Source: Cenococcum geophilum 1.58
Taxonomy: Eukaryota; Ascomycota; Dothideomycetes; Gloniales; Gloniaceae
Reading direction: 5' to 3'
NCBI GenBank assembly: GCA_001692895.1
Contig: KV748186.1
Location: 1 to 64,000, forward strand
Length of the DNA: 64,000 nt
This document shows positions 1-10,559 of this stretch, piece after piece. The notes below the pieces were generated by a model. The model made no database searches and had not been told where the DNA came from. It worked only from the letters and a program-made list of their open reading frames with translations. The stretch's first letter is position 1; every line of letters starts with the position of its first letter. The translations under genes and the position numbers were made by a program.

Positions 1-112
1 GGAGACGACGATGAAGAGGAGTAAGTAGAAGAAGAGAGGCCCTTCTTTAACTTTTCTGCATAGGTTTTAGGGGCTACCTCCTTGCGGAGGGCTCTCCGGA
101 CGGATTTGTTAT
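1..112 (-). pseudogene. LINE ORF1 fragment, cut by the window edge
   Basis: Read on the minus strand this stretch encodes VRRALRKEVAPKTYAEKLKK followed by a serine run. The LINE relic at 59.8-61.2 kb encodes a closely similar VRALRKEVAP...TYAERLKR block at about 60680-60760. It is therefore a piece of ORF1, the nucleic-acid-binding protein of a fungal LINE. It keeps CA and TG dinucleotides, unlike the DNA that follows, so it has not been RIP-mutated much. The rest of this element may lie to the left of the window. Confidence 0.7.
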
Positions 113-488
113 TTATATTAGCCCTTCCCTTTAAAGGTTAGAATTGTGGTTGCTATAGAGAAAGTGCTCCGTTAATTTACGGAGACTAACTCATTAAGGC
201 CTATTTTTAGGCCCCCCTTTAGTGGAGCTAAAATAAGCCCTATTTCTTTTCTAATATAAAGGCTCCAAGAGATTTAAACAAGAGCCTACCTTTAGTCTCT
301 TACTTTAACGTAGTATGCCTCCAGTGCTTTATTTAGCTAGGTAACTTACCTAATTTAAATATAATTAAGCTAGCTTAGATATACCTTAAACAAGTCACTA
401 TAAAGAAGGGAGCGCCGAAGACTAAAGCAGAGGCTAAGTAAGCATAGTCTCTTAAAAAGAACACGTTGCCAATAGTAAGGCCGGTTTA
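113..488. other. RIP-degraded DNA flanking the Tc1-type element
   Basis: No gene can be read here. The last 60 bases (about 430-488) match the sequence at 14281-14322, which is the unoccupied counterpart of the site into which the Tc1/mariner-type element inserted. Confidence 0.5.
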
Positions 489-600
489 CAGCATTGTTCA
501 CGACCAGCTTCCCCCCCCTAGGCGAGCTGCGATTTTTGTACGCCATTTTATTTCGCTTGATCGCCACCAACTGTATATAGTAATCGTAGTAAAGCCATAT
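489..600 (+). repeat. Left terminal inverted repeat of Tc1-type element
   Basis: About 112 bases pair with 3843-3955 in inverse orientation. Differences are mostly transitions, as expected after RIP. A G-run and C-run (CCCCCCCC near 511) is conserved in both arms. The apparent 80-codon open frame covering 370-612 on the minus strand is this repeat, not a gene. Confidence 0.85.
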
Positions 601-1129
601 AACTAAACGCAAGGATCCTTCTGGTTGCGAGGGGCAATTAAATTAAAGCTATTTAGAACTTACCTTACTTACTGTGGTTTTAATATTAATTTAAAATCGT
701 GTTGTTTAATTATTAGTCTGCCTTTAATATGAATCCTCCTATAAAATATATAGCGGCTCGATTAACGGGCGTGTCTCCTCCCTTTTAACGAACTTAACGG
801 ATTGTCCTTCCTTCCTTCTTATTATATACCCCTACATCTACCCCTATATTTTTAAGGAGCTTCTGTTAGGGTGCCCTATAACAGTTGCCGGGATATAAAT
901 ATAATGCTGTTCAACCGGGCTTTATATTGGAGGAGCTTTAAGAAATAGAAGACGATCTAAAAGCTGTAGATAAGGACAATAAGGATAATATAGGGGCGTG
1001 GCGTAACTACTTATAGAGTTAGCAGGCTTCTTAAAGTTAACCCGGCTGATTAACTTAATTAACGCTATATAAGTCGCCGTATGAGTCGCCGTATTTAATA
1101 TAGAATCTTGCCCACCTACCGTTAAATGT

Positions 1130-2560
1130 ATTACTACCGCGATATTAAGCTACGGCCTTTTAAATAGCTGGCCAAACTCCTTAAGCTTCTATAGTTGTTT
1201 AGGCCGCTCCACTGGACGTAGATAAGGATAAAGAAGGTACGACTCTACTACCTTATCTACGTAAAGAAAGTAAGATTAATAACGTAGGAAGAGCTAGTAG
1301 TGGTGTTTTTATTACTTATAATTGCAACGTAATAATTCAATATTTAAAGGAGCTAGCGTTTACCGAAACTCTTATTAGTGTAAGCCTTTAATTCTATAAT
1401 CTTTGGCGACTTTAAGTTCACCCTATATATATAAGAGAGCTGCGTTGTTAAGAGCAAGGTTTTTATATTAAGATTTAACTAATTAAGGCAAAGCTAAATA
1501 CCTAGTAAATAGGCGTTCTAAATGTTAAGTTTAATATAAATCCTAAAGTCGTAGATTAGTGGTAGAAGGTTAATACGCAACTTATTACGTGGGCTCTCTA
1601 TACTAATAGACGCGGCGCAATTAAGGCTCTTACTGTTAACCTCTTGATTATATACGTTCCAGATAGAAATTAACTAGCCGCTAGTTCTCGCCCGTCGATA
1701 ATTAATTAACTCTATAGTAAACTTTTAACGCCTTTATAGAGCTCTAAGCTTAGTATAACGCCCTACGTACCTATTAGTGGTAATATAAATTTAATAAGCT
1801 TGCGGATTAATCTTATAAGATATTAGCGCTGTAAGAAGAACTGCCTAAACGCCAATTAGTGTTACGTACTTAATTAGGTAGATATTAAATTAATAAATAA
1901 GAACTTACGGGAGTGGGTAACTGGTATTAAGCAAGGTATTGCGGATATTAAAAATCCACCTTATAGACTTACTATTTAGCTTGCTAAGCGGGCGGTAATA
2001 GGAGTAAGAAGTAGTAGAAGAGTACGCTAATCTACCTTAGGCGAGAGCTCTACGGTTAATACTTTAGGCGTAGTTACTTACTTCTACGTTGGCTCTATAG
2101 GCTTAATATTAGGTTAGTAAACTACTCCTATACTAGTAAGTTAACAGCCCTTATTATCTTTACCTATATTACTAATACGCCGCCTATAGGGTATTAACCG
2201 CGCGAAGGATCTAGAGGAGTTCTTTAAGTATTAAAAGAAGACTGTAGCTAGTGATCTTAACTAGGAGGCTAATATTAAAGCCGCGCACGAAGTCGTATGT
2301 GATTTAAGGTGGGACTTAGAGCTTTTATATAACAAATCTAATAGACTAGATTCTATTAAGGAACTTATTAATGCTAGTGTTAAATTAGGTGTCGCAAGAC
2401 GCCTATAGAAGGATTTAAAGAAGTAGGTAAATAAGCGCCATGCTTAGATTAAGGGAAGTTTTAAAGACATAGAGGACTTTAGTTAGTAGATATCGAGCGC
2501 GAGGCTCCGTAGGCTTTAACTGTAGAGTTATAGTATAGATTTTAATAGTAATTCTTATAT
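1130..2560 (+). pseudogene. Unrecognised gene relic inside the Tc1-type element
   Basis: A plus-strand frame, read through RIP-type stops, gives coherent protein. The clearest parts are a block with RCKKNCLNANQCYVLN followed by LREWVTGIKQGIADIK at about 1830-1950, and a charged, probably coiled-coil stretch including KELINASVKLGVARRLQKDL at about 2350-2430. I do not recognise the family. It lies convergent to the transposase and inside the TIRs, so it is either a second transposon gene or captured host sequence, or part of a nested insertion whose ends I could not find. The region upstream of 1500 could be read in more than one frame. Confidence 0.4.
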
Positions 2561-2683
2561 AAATTATATACTGTAGGTAAGAGAATAAAGCCTACGCTTC
2601 CTCTATATTTACAAAATATTGTATACGTTAAAAACACTAGGGCTTGATCTTAAAGCTTAATCTTTAACTCTTATATTAATTTC

Positions 2684-3760
2684 TTAACAATTATACCCGC
2701 TATAGCGGAAATGTCCTCTTACGCTCTTAGCTTTGCTACCTACTTTATCTATACACTAAAGAAGGAAAGATTTAAAGCTATTGCTAAAGGTTTCTAAATA
2801 CTCTAGCTAATTAAACCATACCCGTCGGATAAAGGCTTTTAGCTTATTAAAAAACTCCTTAATTAGATTTAAGTTGGGTAAGTAGGGAGGCAAATACACT
2901 AGCTTAACACTAAAGGCGTTAAAGAGAGACTTTATCCTTTCTAAACAACGGAAGCTGGCGTTATCTATAACTATAACAGATTGCTTAGTAGGAAAGTGAT
3001 TATACCGTAGTAGAAGAGTATTTGCCACCTAAAACTTAAAACCTTTGCTATTTGTTAAGCCTTTGTATACTAAAGCTACGAGTACGCCATCTATCGTATA
3101 CGTAGGCAATATATTAAGCCTCCTTTTAGCCCGATTATATAACGTATATAAGACTAGTATAATACTAGAGGGAGCCTAGCCAGTCTTCCGTATACTAGCC
3201 TTTAAATCTATACCTAACTTATTTACGAATATAAGCTAATTGGCGGTATACTGTAATATAATAACGAAATATATGTTGCAATCGTAAGCGCTTTATTTAA
3301 GGGCTACCTGGCAACACTTCTTTATATAAGCTACTCTCTAACCTCCGTCTGTAGAAGATCTAATTGGCTTACCTACTTCCTTATTTAGCTAGCCAAGTAG
3401 AGCTCTTAAAATATTATATAGCGGCTAACTACGAGATTAAATATATTCTAGATTAACCACTGTAACTTATTACTAAAGAGAGTTGGCTTCTTATCCAGCC
3501 GTATTAATATTACCACGATTATCCGATTGCTTAGTAAAAACTACTCCCCCTTACTATTTAAAGGCGCCCGAGTTAATCTAAATATACGCAAGTTCCTCTT
3601 AATCGCGGTAATTAATTAGGGTGTATAACTAGCAGCTAAGGCATACTCTGCTTAAGTTACTCTAAGTTAAAGAAGATCCTTAATTAGGGCGTGCTAATAT
3701 AGGCCTATTCGCGGAGCTATATTATAAATATAGTATGGGTAGAAACTTCACGATATTTAA
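2684..3760 (-). pseudogene. Tc1/mariner-type DDE transposase relic
   Basis: Minus-strand translation shows the DDE_3 superfamily end-domain order. A block near 3170 contains RKTGQAPSS (relatives have RR.GWAP.G), then YTIDGVLVALVYKG, then the catalytic block VIVIDNASFRCLERIKSLF and YLPPYLPNLNLIKEFFNKLK at about 2830-2960, and finally a C-terminus with VGSKAKSVRGHFRYSG ending at TAA 2684-2686. A 73-codon stretch (2807-3028) remains open. Upstream to about 3760 the frame is broken by TAA/TAG that replace CAA/CAG and resembles an N-terminal DNA-binding part. The start codon could not be fixed. It would have catalysed cut-and-paste transposition; it is not functional now. Confidence 0.8.
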
Positions 3761-3842
3761 TAAAGATTATAACACTACGGAGGGAAGCCGATCGTGAATA
3801 GCTTTAAGTTCGCCAGGATTAGGGGGTTCTTACGGCCAAGTA

Positions 3843-3955
3843 TATGGCTTCGCTACGATTACTATATATAGTTGGTGGCGATTAAGCGAAATGAAATGGC
3901 GTACAAAAATCGCAGCTTGCCTAGGGGGGGTGGAAGCTGGTCGTAAATAATGCTG
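3843..3955 (-). repeat. Right terminal inverted repeat of Tc1-type element
   Basis: This is the inverted partner of 489-600. It ends ATGCTG just before the TA duplication at 3956-3957. It shows TG-to-TA and CA-to-TA differences from the left arm. Confidence 0.85.
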
Positions 3956-4172
3956 TAGGTGCCTATAATAGGGTACCCAACTTAACTAAATTTGGTTTAG
4001 CGAATGATTAACCCTAGTTAAGAGTAAAGGGAAACTTTTAATAGCTCCTAAGGCGGAAGCCAGTCTCGCTAATAACTATACTATAGTATTACTTCTTATT
4101 ACTTAGGGTTTAGGAACGCCGGTCCGCTTAATAAGGACATAGTTACGGGTATAAGTCTCTATTAGAAAACTA

Positions 4173-4302
4173 TCCCTTAACCCATTAAAGTCCTATATAA
4201 AGGTCCCTTAAGTTTATAATTAGATTTTATTAGGTGTCTTTCGCTAATCTAGATACTTTAATTGGCTAATAATTATTAGACGAATTTTAACGGGTTAAGG
4301 GA
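4173..4302. mobile_element. 130-bp MITE with TA duplication
   Basis: The ends TCCCTTAACCCATTAAAGTC and its inverse, GGGTTAAGGGA at 4292-4302, form an inverted repeat of about 20 bp. TA flanks both sides (4171-4172, 4303-4304). Copy B of the host repeat has no such insert at the matching place near 55910. The TA duplication fits a Tc1/mariner-mobilised MITE. It has no coding capacity. Confidence 0.75.
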
Positions 4303-6255
4303 TAACTATAACTATTAAATATATTCTTATAGTATCCTAAACAAATAAAGCCAAAGGGTAAGGATAAGGGTAAAAAAAAAATTAGAAAGTAATGCGTAAT
4401 ATATTTATCTAATTACGGAGGCTTAGCCCTAAACTAGCTAGGAATAAGATTAGCAATTAGGCAGCTAACTTAGCGGATATATTTCCTAACTAGCCGCTTA
4501 ACGGCGAACTAGTTATCCTCTAAAGGTATAGGGGTAAGTAAACTAATATCTTAAATAGATTATAAAGGGCGGGGGCGGGCACTCCCCATCCTATACTTTA
4601 GCCATTAATTCTCTAACGCCGCCCTCTATATATTTGTCTAGCGATAGTAAGCTATTTATCTTTAAATTGGAAGTAGAGGTATATCCTTATTAAGGTTTAT
4701 AAGGTCTATAACCTTAATTGTATTATACTTAGATATTATATTACTCTAGGCTACCGCTTAAGCGAGAAGTTTAGGGTTAATTTTCTTAAGAATCCTACTG
4801 CATATAGATAACGGCGGGGTATTAGTATAGGGAAAGTTTCCGTTCTTGGTCTAGTTACCACTTATATAACTACCGAAATCTAATATAGACCGGCTTAAAG
4901 GTGTCGCAGATCTATTAGACGGGTATTAGATAATATTTTCTATTATCTTGTTAATAAAGCCGTATTCTACTTTAACTAAAGCTTTATTATCTATGCTTAA
5001 TTCCTTATTATAGCTAGGCCTTTGCCTTTTACCTTTTACTAGCTCTAATTCCACTTTACTATCTTTTTTTTAACCTTTTTAGTGGTTTCTGTTTTTTAAT
5101 AAAGTCGAGGCAATAAATATCTTAGAGATAGAACCTTAGCTTTTTAACTAAATTAAATATTACAATATATTGCGAGCCTAGGTAAGGGTAATTTACTAAT
5201 CTACTCTTATCTAGTCTTTCTATATGCCTATAAATATACTCTTTCTATATAGCCCGTTTTAGGAATTAACGTATCCGTACTATAGCGAATAGAGCGGTAT
5301 TAGTATTACTAAGGCAGAAAGGGTAGTAGCCGGTAGTAATAAGTACTCTACTATAGATAAGAGGGTTGTATTAAATAGGAAGTATCTTAGGGTTACCTAG
5401 ATACGCTTAGTAGTAGTTACTCTATTATACCTCCCTAAAAATCTATTAATTACACTAGAAGCATAGCTTAGAAAAGCTATTATAACTCTTCTTATAGCAG
5501 TTATATATATGCCTCTAGTTATAAGTGGTCTTCTTCTTAGTATTACTAAGCGGAGATTAATCTAGCTTTTGTTAGCTCGCTAAGTTAAAGTAATAGCACT
5601 TTTTTAGCTTTAAGCCTAGCCGGAACTCTACTTTAGTATTCTTTTAATATAGCGTAACTATATTACGGAGAGCGCTAAGGCCTATAGGGCTCCGTAAGGT
5701 AGTAACCTTAAAAAGAGTAAAGGTAAGGCGGTCCCGTTTAGGTATAAAAAATTAAGTTCGGTTAAATATAGTCTGGTAATAGCATAGTAAGTTATTATTT
5801 TTATCCTTAACATCCGGCCTGTACAGTTATACCTTTTACTATTTGCGGAGTTCTTTAGTAGTTAGCTACGTCTCTACGCGTAAAGTCCTTTTAACGGGCA
5901 ATAAATTCTAGGGTTTTTTTCCCTTTTAAAGCGGCAATCTCCTCCTCTATATTAATATATTTCGAGCTATTTTCGAGCTTATATTACTTCTCCACTAGAA
6001 GAGATTGCTATAGTTTAGGGTTATATAGAAAAGATAAACCGTAGAAGAGGTTATTAATAATGCTATATAACTTAGTACTAAAGTAGCTCGCTTAGCCATC
6101 CGTGCTACTATTATTAGGTATATAGTAATTATTAAATGTATTTAAATCTCTCTACCTAGCGTGCTTTATTCTTTAAGCGGCTAAATACAGCTTATCTTTA
6201 CTAGAAATTGGTTAATAAATAGCCTTAATATAGAGGGAATAACTATATATATACT

Positions 6256-6462
6256 TGTCGGAACACATGACCTAAGGCTAATATCACGTAATGTCGTAAT
6301 TGTAGTCTTGTTAGGTTGTATGATGGTTGTTGCAGAGGATCGTAAGGATCGCGGTGCCTAAGTAGGGGGTTGATTAGTCACCATAAGGATAACTAATCAA
6401 AGACACGACGACGACACGTCAACGACACGTAACCACGTAACTTCTGTCCATATATTCCGACA
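6256..6462 (-). repeat. LTR of the non-autonomous element (left)
   Basis: It is 207 bp, TGTCGGAA...TTCCGACA. Compared with the right LTR it has one extra T near 6328 and one extra G near 6366 and no substitutions. Confidence 0.92.
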
Positions 6463-7200
6463 CTGGCAGTTCTTTCTTTGTGCGTAAAACAGCTATCCTA
6501 AGCACCGTGACCACGTAACCTTTGTCCATATATTCCAACGCTAGCAGTACGGTGCCAGCGACGGGGTTGTATTCCAGGGAGTAAAGCTCTACCTGGTCGT
6601 GTTTAGGTCGCAGGCGTATTAGCGCGACAGTTGTCAGATTTAGGTAGCGGTACGGTGCGAGCATCGGGTGGTAATAGTGGTTGAACGTAGAGCTCGTCTA
6701 TCGGTCGGTCGGTAGATCGCAGGCGCATCGGCACGATCGTTCGGTTGGGTCGTGATAGCAGGCGTATTGGCGCTATCGGTTGGTCAATGTATCGTATGCA
6801 TATCGGCACGATTATTGTCTGTGTAGGTAGTAGTACGGTACCAGCGATAGGGTCGTTCGGGTGGCAGTATAATGCCAGCAACGGGGTCGTATTCGTAGGC
6901 GTATTGCCACGATTCTTGTCTGTCCGTAGGCGTACTAGCGCGGCAGTTGTCTTCATTCGTAGGTTACGGCGTTTGGGGGCGTACGTGACCACGTAACCTT
7001 TATTGATATATTCAACACTGGGCAGTTCTTTCTTTGTGGCGCTGTAGGAAGGCAGTCAGGTGTTGGTAGCTGCAGGTGGAAGCAGTAGATATCGGTTGGC
7101 TGCAGGCGGAGCAGCAAGTGGTCGATTAGCTGCAGGCAGAGCAGCAGGGGTCGGTCAGCTGGTAGAAAGCCTAGCTGGTGGTGTTTTATCAAACGTCGTA
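6463..7200. other. Interior of LTR element: reiterated LTR-edge-like blocks
   Basis: Sequence resembling the LTR edge (ACCACGTAACCT..GT/AT..ATATTC followed by GGCAGTTCTTTCTTTGTG) recurs at about 6441-6483, 6507-6545 and 6990-7042, so the interior contains partial internal duplications. A GC-rich stretch 6660-6960 has several overlapping open frames on both strands (for example 6603-6992 minus, 6745-6996 plus); their composition is biased and none resembles a known protein, so I treat them as chance frames. GTAGAAAGCCTAGCTGGTGG at 7161-7180 recurs near 7891-7911. Confidence 0.5.
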
Positions 7201-7209
7201 CGTTCCTAA

Positions 7210-7674
7210 CGTTTCACCTATTCCCTATTGTTTACCACCAGATTGATTTTGAGCTTTGACTTGAGCTAGGAAAAGGGCTTGACGAGCTTGCTCTTGCTAT
7301 CAAATCTCTTCTTGACGTTGAGCTTCGATTTGAGCCTGATAAGCTTTGTTCTTGTCGTCGAACCTCTTCTAGACGTTGAGCTTCGAGCTTCGCTTGGCGA
7401 GCTTGCTCTTGTGCTTCCTTTTGCCATTCACCTTCTATCCACTCTGTGAGTACGCTTATAAGGGAGTGACGTCGATCGGTTGGTCGAATTTGAAATCCTT
7501 GGCTTTTGAGGTACGTAATTAGCTCTTGTAGGTCTTTCTAGTAACAAGAAGCAAAATCGGCTATTATAAAGCCTTTGAGTTCGTAGAAATCGTGGAATTT
7601 GTAACCGAATCGGAAAGTTGTGTAGCGTCCCTTATAATTTGAATGGTTCTTTCGTCAGAAACAAAGGTAGGCAT
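7210..7674 (-). pseudogene. Gag-like coiled-coil protein relic of the LTR element
   Basis: From ATG 7674-7672 the minus strand reads MPTFVSDERTIQIIRDATQL and then stops after 37 codons. In another frame the sequence continues as a coherent protein with FHDFYELKGFIIADFASCY, an in-frame TAG at 7540-7538, KDLQELITYLKSQGF, then TEWIEGEWQKEAQEQARQAK and a charged helix. A further frame change near 7345 leads into a Gln/Ser-rich tail. Position next to the putative 5' LTR, size and charged helical nature fit a Gag remnant, but no nucleocapsid zinc knuckle is visible. The function assignment is an inference. Confidence 0.45.
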
Positions 7675-7683
7675 AATGGCAGG

Positions 7684-7892
7684 TAAATAGGGCCGTCGGT
7701 TGCAATGGGGCAGGCTAGCAGGGCCGTCGATTGACTGTATGGTAGGCTGGTAGGGCCGTCGATTGACGTTATGGTAGGCTGGTAGGGCCGTCGATTGACT
7801 GTATGGTAGGCTGGCAGGCCGTCGATTGAGGTATGGTAGGCTGGTAGGGCCGTCGATTGAGGTATGGTAGGCTGGTAGGGCCGTCGATTGAT
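7684..7892. repeat. Minisatellite of about 31 bp, seven copies
   Basis: The unit contains GGTAGGCTGGTAGGGCCGTC and ATTGA. Seven copies of 28-32 bp, differing slightly at the junction (CTG, CGT or GG before TATGG), form the array. It is GC-rich and lies inside the LTR element. Confidence 0.85.
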
Positions 7893-8139
7893 AGAAGCCT
7901 AGCTGGTGGTGTTCCTGACACCAGAATCGATCAGTTCGCTGCCGTACGCTCTAAAGATCGACAGGAAGGTAGCAATAGTAAAAAGAGAGCTGCCGAACGC
8001 TCTAAAAGCTGCCGAACGCTTTTTGCCTTTCTACTACTCTTTACGACAAAGCAAGTAGCTGACTGCCGAACGTCTTCTTGAATTGTAATCGCAGAATGCC
8101 CTAGGTCAAGTGCTTGATCTATGCGCATTCATTGATCAA
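7893..8139. other. GC-rich leader-like region of LTR element
   Basis: A short motif GCTGCCGAACGCTCTAAAAG recurs in variant form about four times between 7935 and 8085. Overlapping open frames on both strands (7857-8081 plus, 7931-8128 minus) look like chance frames. If the element reads on the minus strand, this is the untranslated leader between its 5' LTR and the gag-like frame. No convincing primer-binding site could be assigned next to 8140. Confidence 0.4.
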
Positions 8140-8344
8140 TGTCGGAACACATGACCTAAGGCTAATATCACGTAATGTCGTAATTGTAGTCTTGTTAGGT
8201 TGTATGATGGTGTTGCAGAGGATCGTAAGGATCGCGGTGCCTAAGTAGGGGTTGATTAGTCACCATAAGGATAACTAATCAAAGACACGACGACGACACG
8301 TCAACGACACGTAACCACGTAACTTCTGTCCATATATTCCGACA
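8140..8344 (-). repeat. LTR of the non-autonomous element (right)
   Basis: It is 205 bp with the same termini as 6256-6462 and is immediately followed by the duplicated target ATACT. Confidence 0.92.
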
Positions 8345-10180
8345 ATACTAATCTAGTATAAGCCCTCCGCTCTAAAGTTATAAATTATAAGCGGCCGAGG
8401 GTATCCTATGCGAAAGCCTAGCGCTCTAAGGCAAAAGCTAAATACGTTTACCTTTTTAATTTTCTCTTTTACGGATATACTCTTAAAGAAAGGCGTACTA
8501 AGTACGCTTTCTTTCTATTATAAATAAAGCATCTTTTCCTCCAGTAGTACTATATTAAGGAGCTTTTTAATAGTATTATAATCCCTAAATACTTTTACCG
8601 TAATAAGTATAGCAAGTATTAAGAGCATTAAGTTATAAATAAGAGGTATTAGTACTAAGCCCTTATATAAAGAGTGCTCTGGCCTACTAACTTAAGAATT
8701 AGAAACCGCTATTTAGTTTAATAGGCTTAGCAACCTAGCGCTTACCTCTTATTTAGTATTATAGTTATATTCTTAGCATCCCAAACAACTTAAATAGCAA
8801 ACTTTACATTTTTATACTTATTGCGAAACACTATAAACGTTATATCCTATATTAGGATTAAGTTAGTCTATTTACTTACTACGCTATATATATATATATA
8901 TATGTCCCTAGGGGAGGCGGAGAGGCGTTTTTACCTTATAGTATAAACCCTAGCTAGAACCTACTTAATAGCTAAATTTAATATACTTACCAACTTATAT
9001 GGAAGAATAGATAATAGCTATAAAATCTGCCTAATTATTTACTCTTATTACTAGCCGTTTATACGCAACCTAATCTGCTATCTATAACTACCCTTTTAAA
9101 TAAATAAAGTAGTTCTTAGTTATAAACCTCTAAGGTCTTTTTTATAAAGGTAATTTTAGCTTATTAGCTAGCGGGCCTTTAATAAACTAAATAAGATTAG
9201 ATTCTCTAATAAAAAGAAAATAGAAGGGATATAGACGGGACGTATATTTATAACTAAGTATATTATATTTGCGGGTATTATAGGGTGGTTATAGCGCTAG
9301 CTAGCTGTAAAATCTTTCTAGTACTAGCCAATAGTAGTTAAGGCTGCTTTTAGATTATCCTTAACGCCATTAATATAGTATGCTATATTCTTAATAAAAT
9401 CTTTTAGCAACTCTATATTATATAGGGTAGTACTAGGATATTCTTTAGTATATCTATTTAAGAAAAAGGTAGAGAGTTAGAGTGGGATAGAATCCGGCCG
9501 CTATAGTACGTTAATTATAACTTACTAGTTCTATAGCTCTACCTTCCTCTAGTAACCTTTTTCTATCTTTAGCTAGAGACGCTTTTAAACTTTAGTACCG
9601 TCTATACCCTCCCTACTTTACTTAAAACCCTTTACCCTTGCTATAATAAAGAACTAGTAGGGGTTTTTCTTTTTTAGCATTTTATAGAGAACGTATAAGG
9701 TAAGTAGAAGTTAGTGTAAAAAGGAAAAGAAGAAGGAATATAAAGATAAGCTTAGAGGAATAGATAGGCGGGAAAGCTAAGAAATAGTAGGTAAAAGAAG
9801 AGGGAATAGGATAGAAATTAAGCGGTAGGTAGGTAAAATAGAGCAAACAGACATAGTTGGGAGGAGATCTTATAATAAGAGGGATAAGGTGCCTCCTCTT
9901 TAACTAAAACCTTTAGGGACGCTATATTATAATATAGATGTAGCTTAGGACGGGCAAATACTCTATTTTAAGGAGGGCCTAGTTTTGGGAACCCCGGGGA
10001 CCCTAAACGCGGTCCCTTAAGATTATTGTGTAGAGTTAACATTTCGCATTGTGAGGACGTAGCAGTTTTAAGGCATAATTGGTTGCTAAGGTGGAGGAGC
10101 AGGAATGTGACTAAGTAGCCTGAGCAGCGCCTGAGCAGCGGGTGAGGCAAGGGTGCTTGGCGCCTGAGTTACCTCAGAAG

Positions 10181-10270
10181 CTCAGACCAAGAAATCGATT
10201 GTGCGGATATAGGAATATCCGCACCGTCCGCTAAGCTGATTTAGGACGGCAATCGTTTTCGTGGTCTGAG
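10181..10270. other. Left subterminal three-way-junction hairpin
   Basis: Outer arms 10181-10201 and 10250-10270 pair over 19 of 21 positions (CTCAGACCA with TGGTCTGAG, GAAA with TTTC, CGATTG with CAATCG). Inside sit two further hairpins: GTGCGGATAT (10201-10210) with ATATCCGCAC (10215-10224), and CCGTCC (about 10224) with GGACGG (about 10244). Together they could extrude as a branched cruciform. Confidence 0.75.
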
Positions 10271-10559
10271 AGACTTTGGCGAGATTTGTGGGAAAACCTA
10301 AACACGGTTTATATGAGAAGACCTTATTAACTTTAACGAAATTAATCTACCCTCCACAATACCTATCGACATAAAAATTACACCAAATTATAGAGAAAAA
10401 GCCTACTCTATAAGTTATAAGATCTTTAGCTCCTTATACGCGCGCGACGTTAAGAGGAATTCGTCGTCGTAGAGGCCCCAATTCTACCTCTGCACCGCCG
10501 AGCCGCTCAGTAAACACCAACGCTGAACGCTTACGCCCACGCCCACGCCGCCAGCCCTC

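Larger units (their letters stand above)
489..3955 (-). mobile_element. Tc1/mariner-type DNA transposon, 3.47 kb, TA target duplication
   Basis: The element begins CAGCATTGTTCACGACCAGC and ends with the mutated complement of the same sequence. It is flanked by TA at 487-488 and 3956-3957. A related locus at 14281-14372 runs straight through the same flanks without the element, giving an empty site. A DDE transposase relic lies at the right on the minus strand, which fixes the class. At about 3.5 kb it is large for Tc1/mariner because a second gene relic occupies its left half on the plus strand. Both TIRs and genes carry RIP-type changes. Confidence 0.8.
6256..8344 (-). mobile_element. Young non-autonomous LTR element, 2.09 kb
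   Basis: Two direct repeats, 6256-6462 and 8140-8344, begin TGTCGGAA and end TTCCGACA. They differ only by two single-base length changes in homopolymers. A perfect 5-bp target duplication ATACT lies at 6251-6255 and 8345-8349. The interior is 1.68 kb with no reverse transcriptase, protease or integrase. A purine-rich run (AAAGAAAGAA, minus strand) next to the left LTR and a gag-like reading frame starting near the right LTR both suggest minus orientation. Base composition is normal (CA and TG present), so it arrived after the surrounding DNA was mutated. Confidence 0.9.
4420..9680 (-). pseudogene. DUF3435 (tyrosine-recombinase family) gene relic, copy A
   Basis: The frame starts at ATG 9680-9678 (MLKKK, as in copy B) and runs leftwards; the LTR element at 6256-8344 interrupts it. 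The recognisable blocks are the same as in copy B, which is easier to read and carries the detailed evidence. Copy A has lost about 160 bp covering the chromodomain core and the stop codon, plus about 330 bp upstream of that. Its counterpart of an internal Met codon (4724 region) is ATA instead of ATG. DUF3435 proteins carry a tyrosine-recombinase fold and serve as captain recombinases in Starship elements, but whether this subfamily moves such elements cannot be told here. It is non-functional. Confidence 0.65.

Noticed and set aside
370-612. 80-codon minus-strand frame
   Set aside because: It coincides with the terminal inverted repeat of the Tc1-type element and its flank.
6419-7192. Overlapping open frames on both strands of the LTR element interior
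   Set aside because: No protein-like features; composition-driven in GC-richer DNA, with frames on opposite strands equally long.
7857-8128. 74- and 65-codon frames near the right LTR
   Set aside because: They overlap each other on opposite strands and cover repeat units; no similarity seen.
8886-8902. (TA)n run as origin or regulatory site
   Set aside because: Simple sequence in RIP-type DNA; the copy-B counterpart is shorter and nothing else supports a function.
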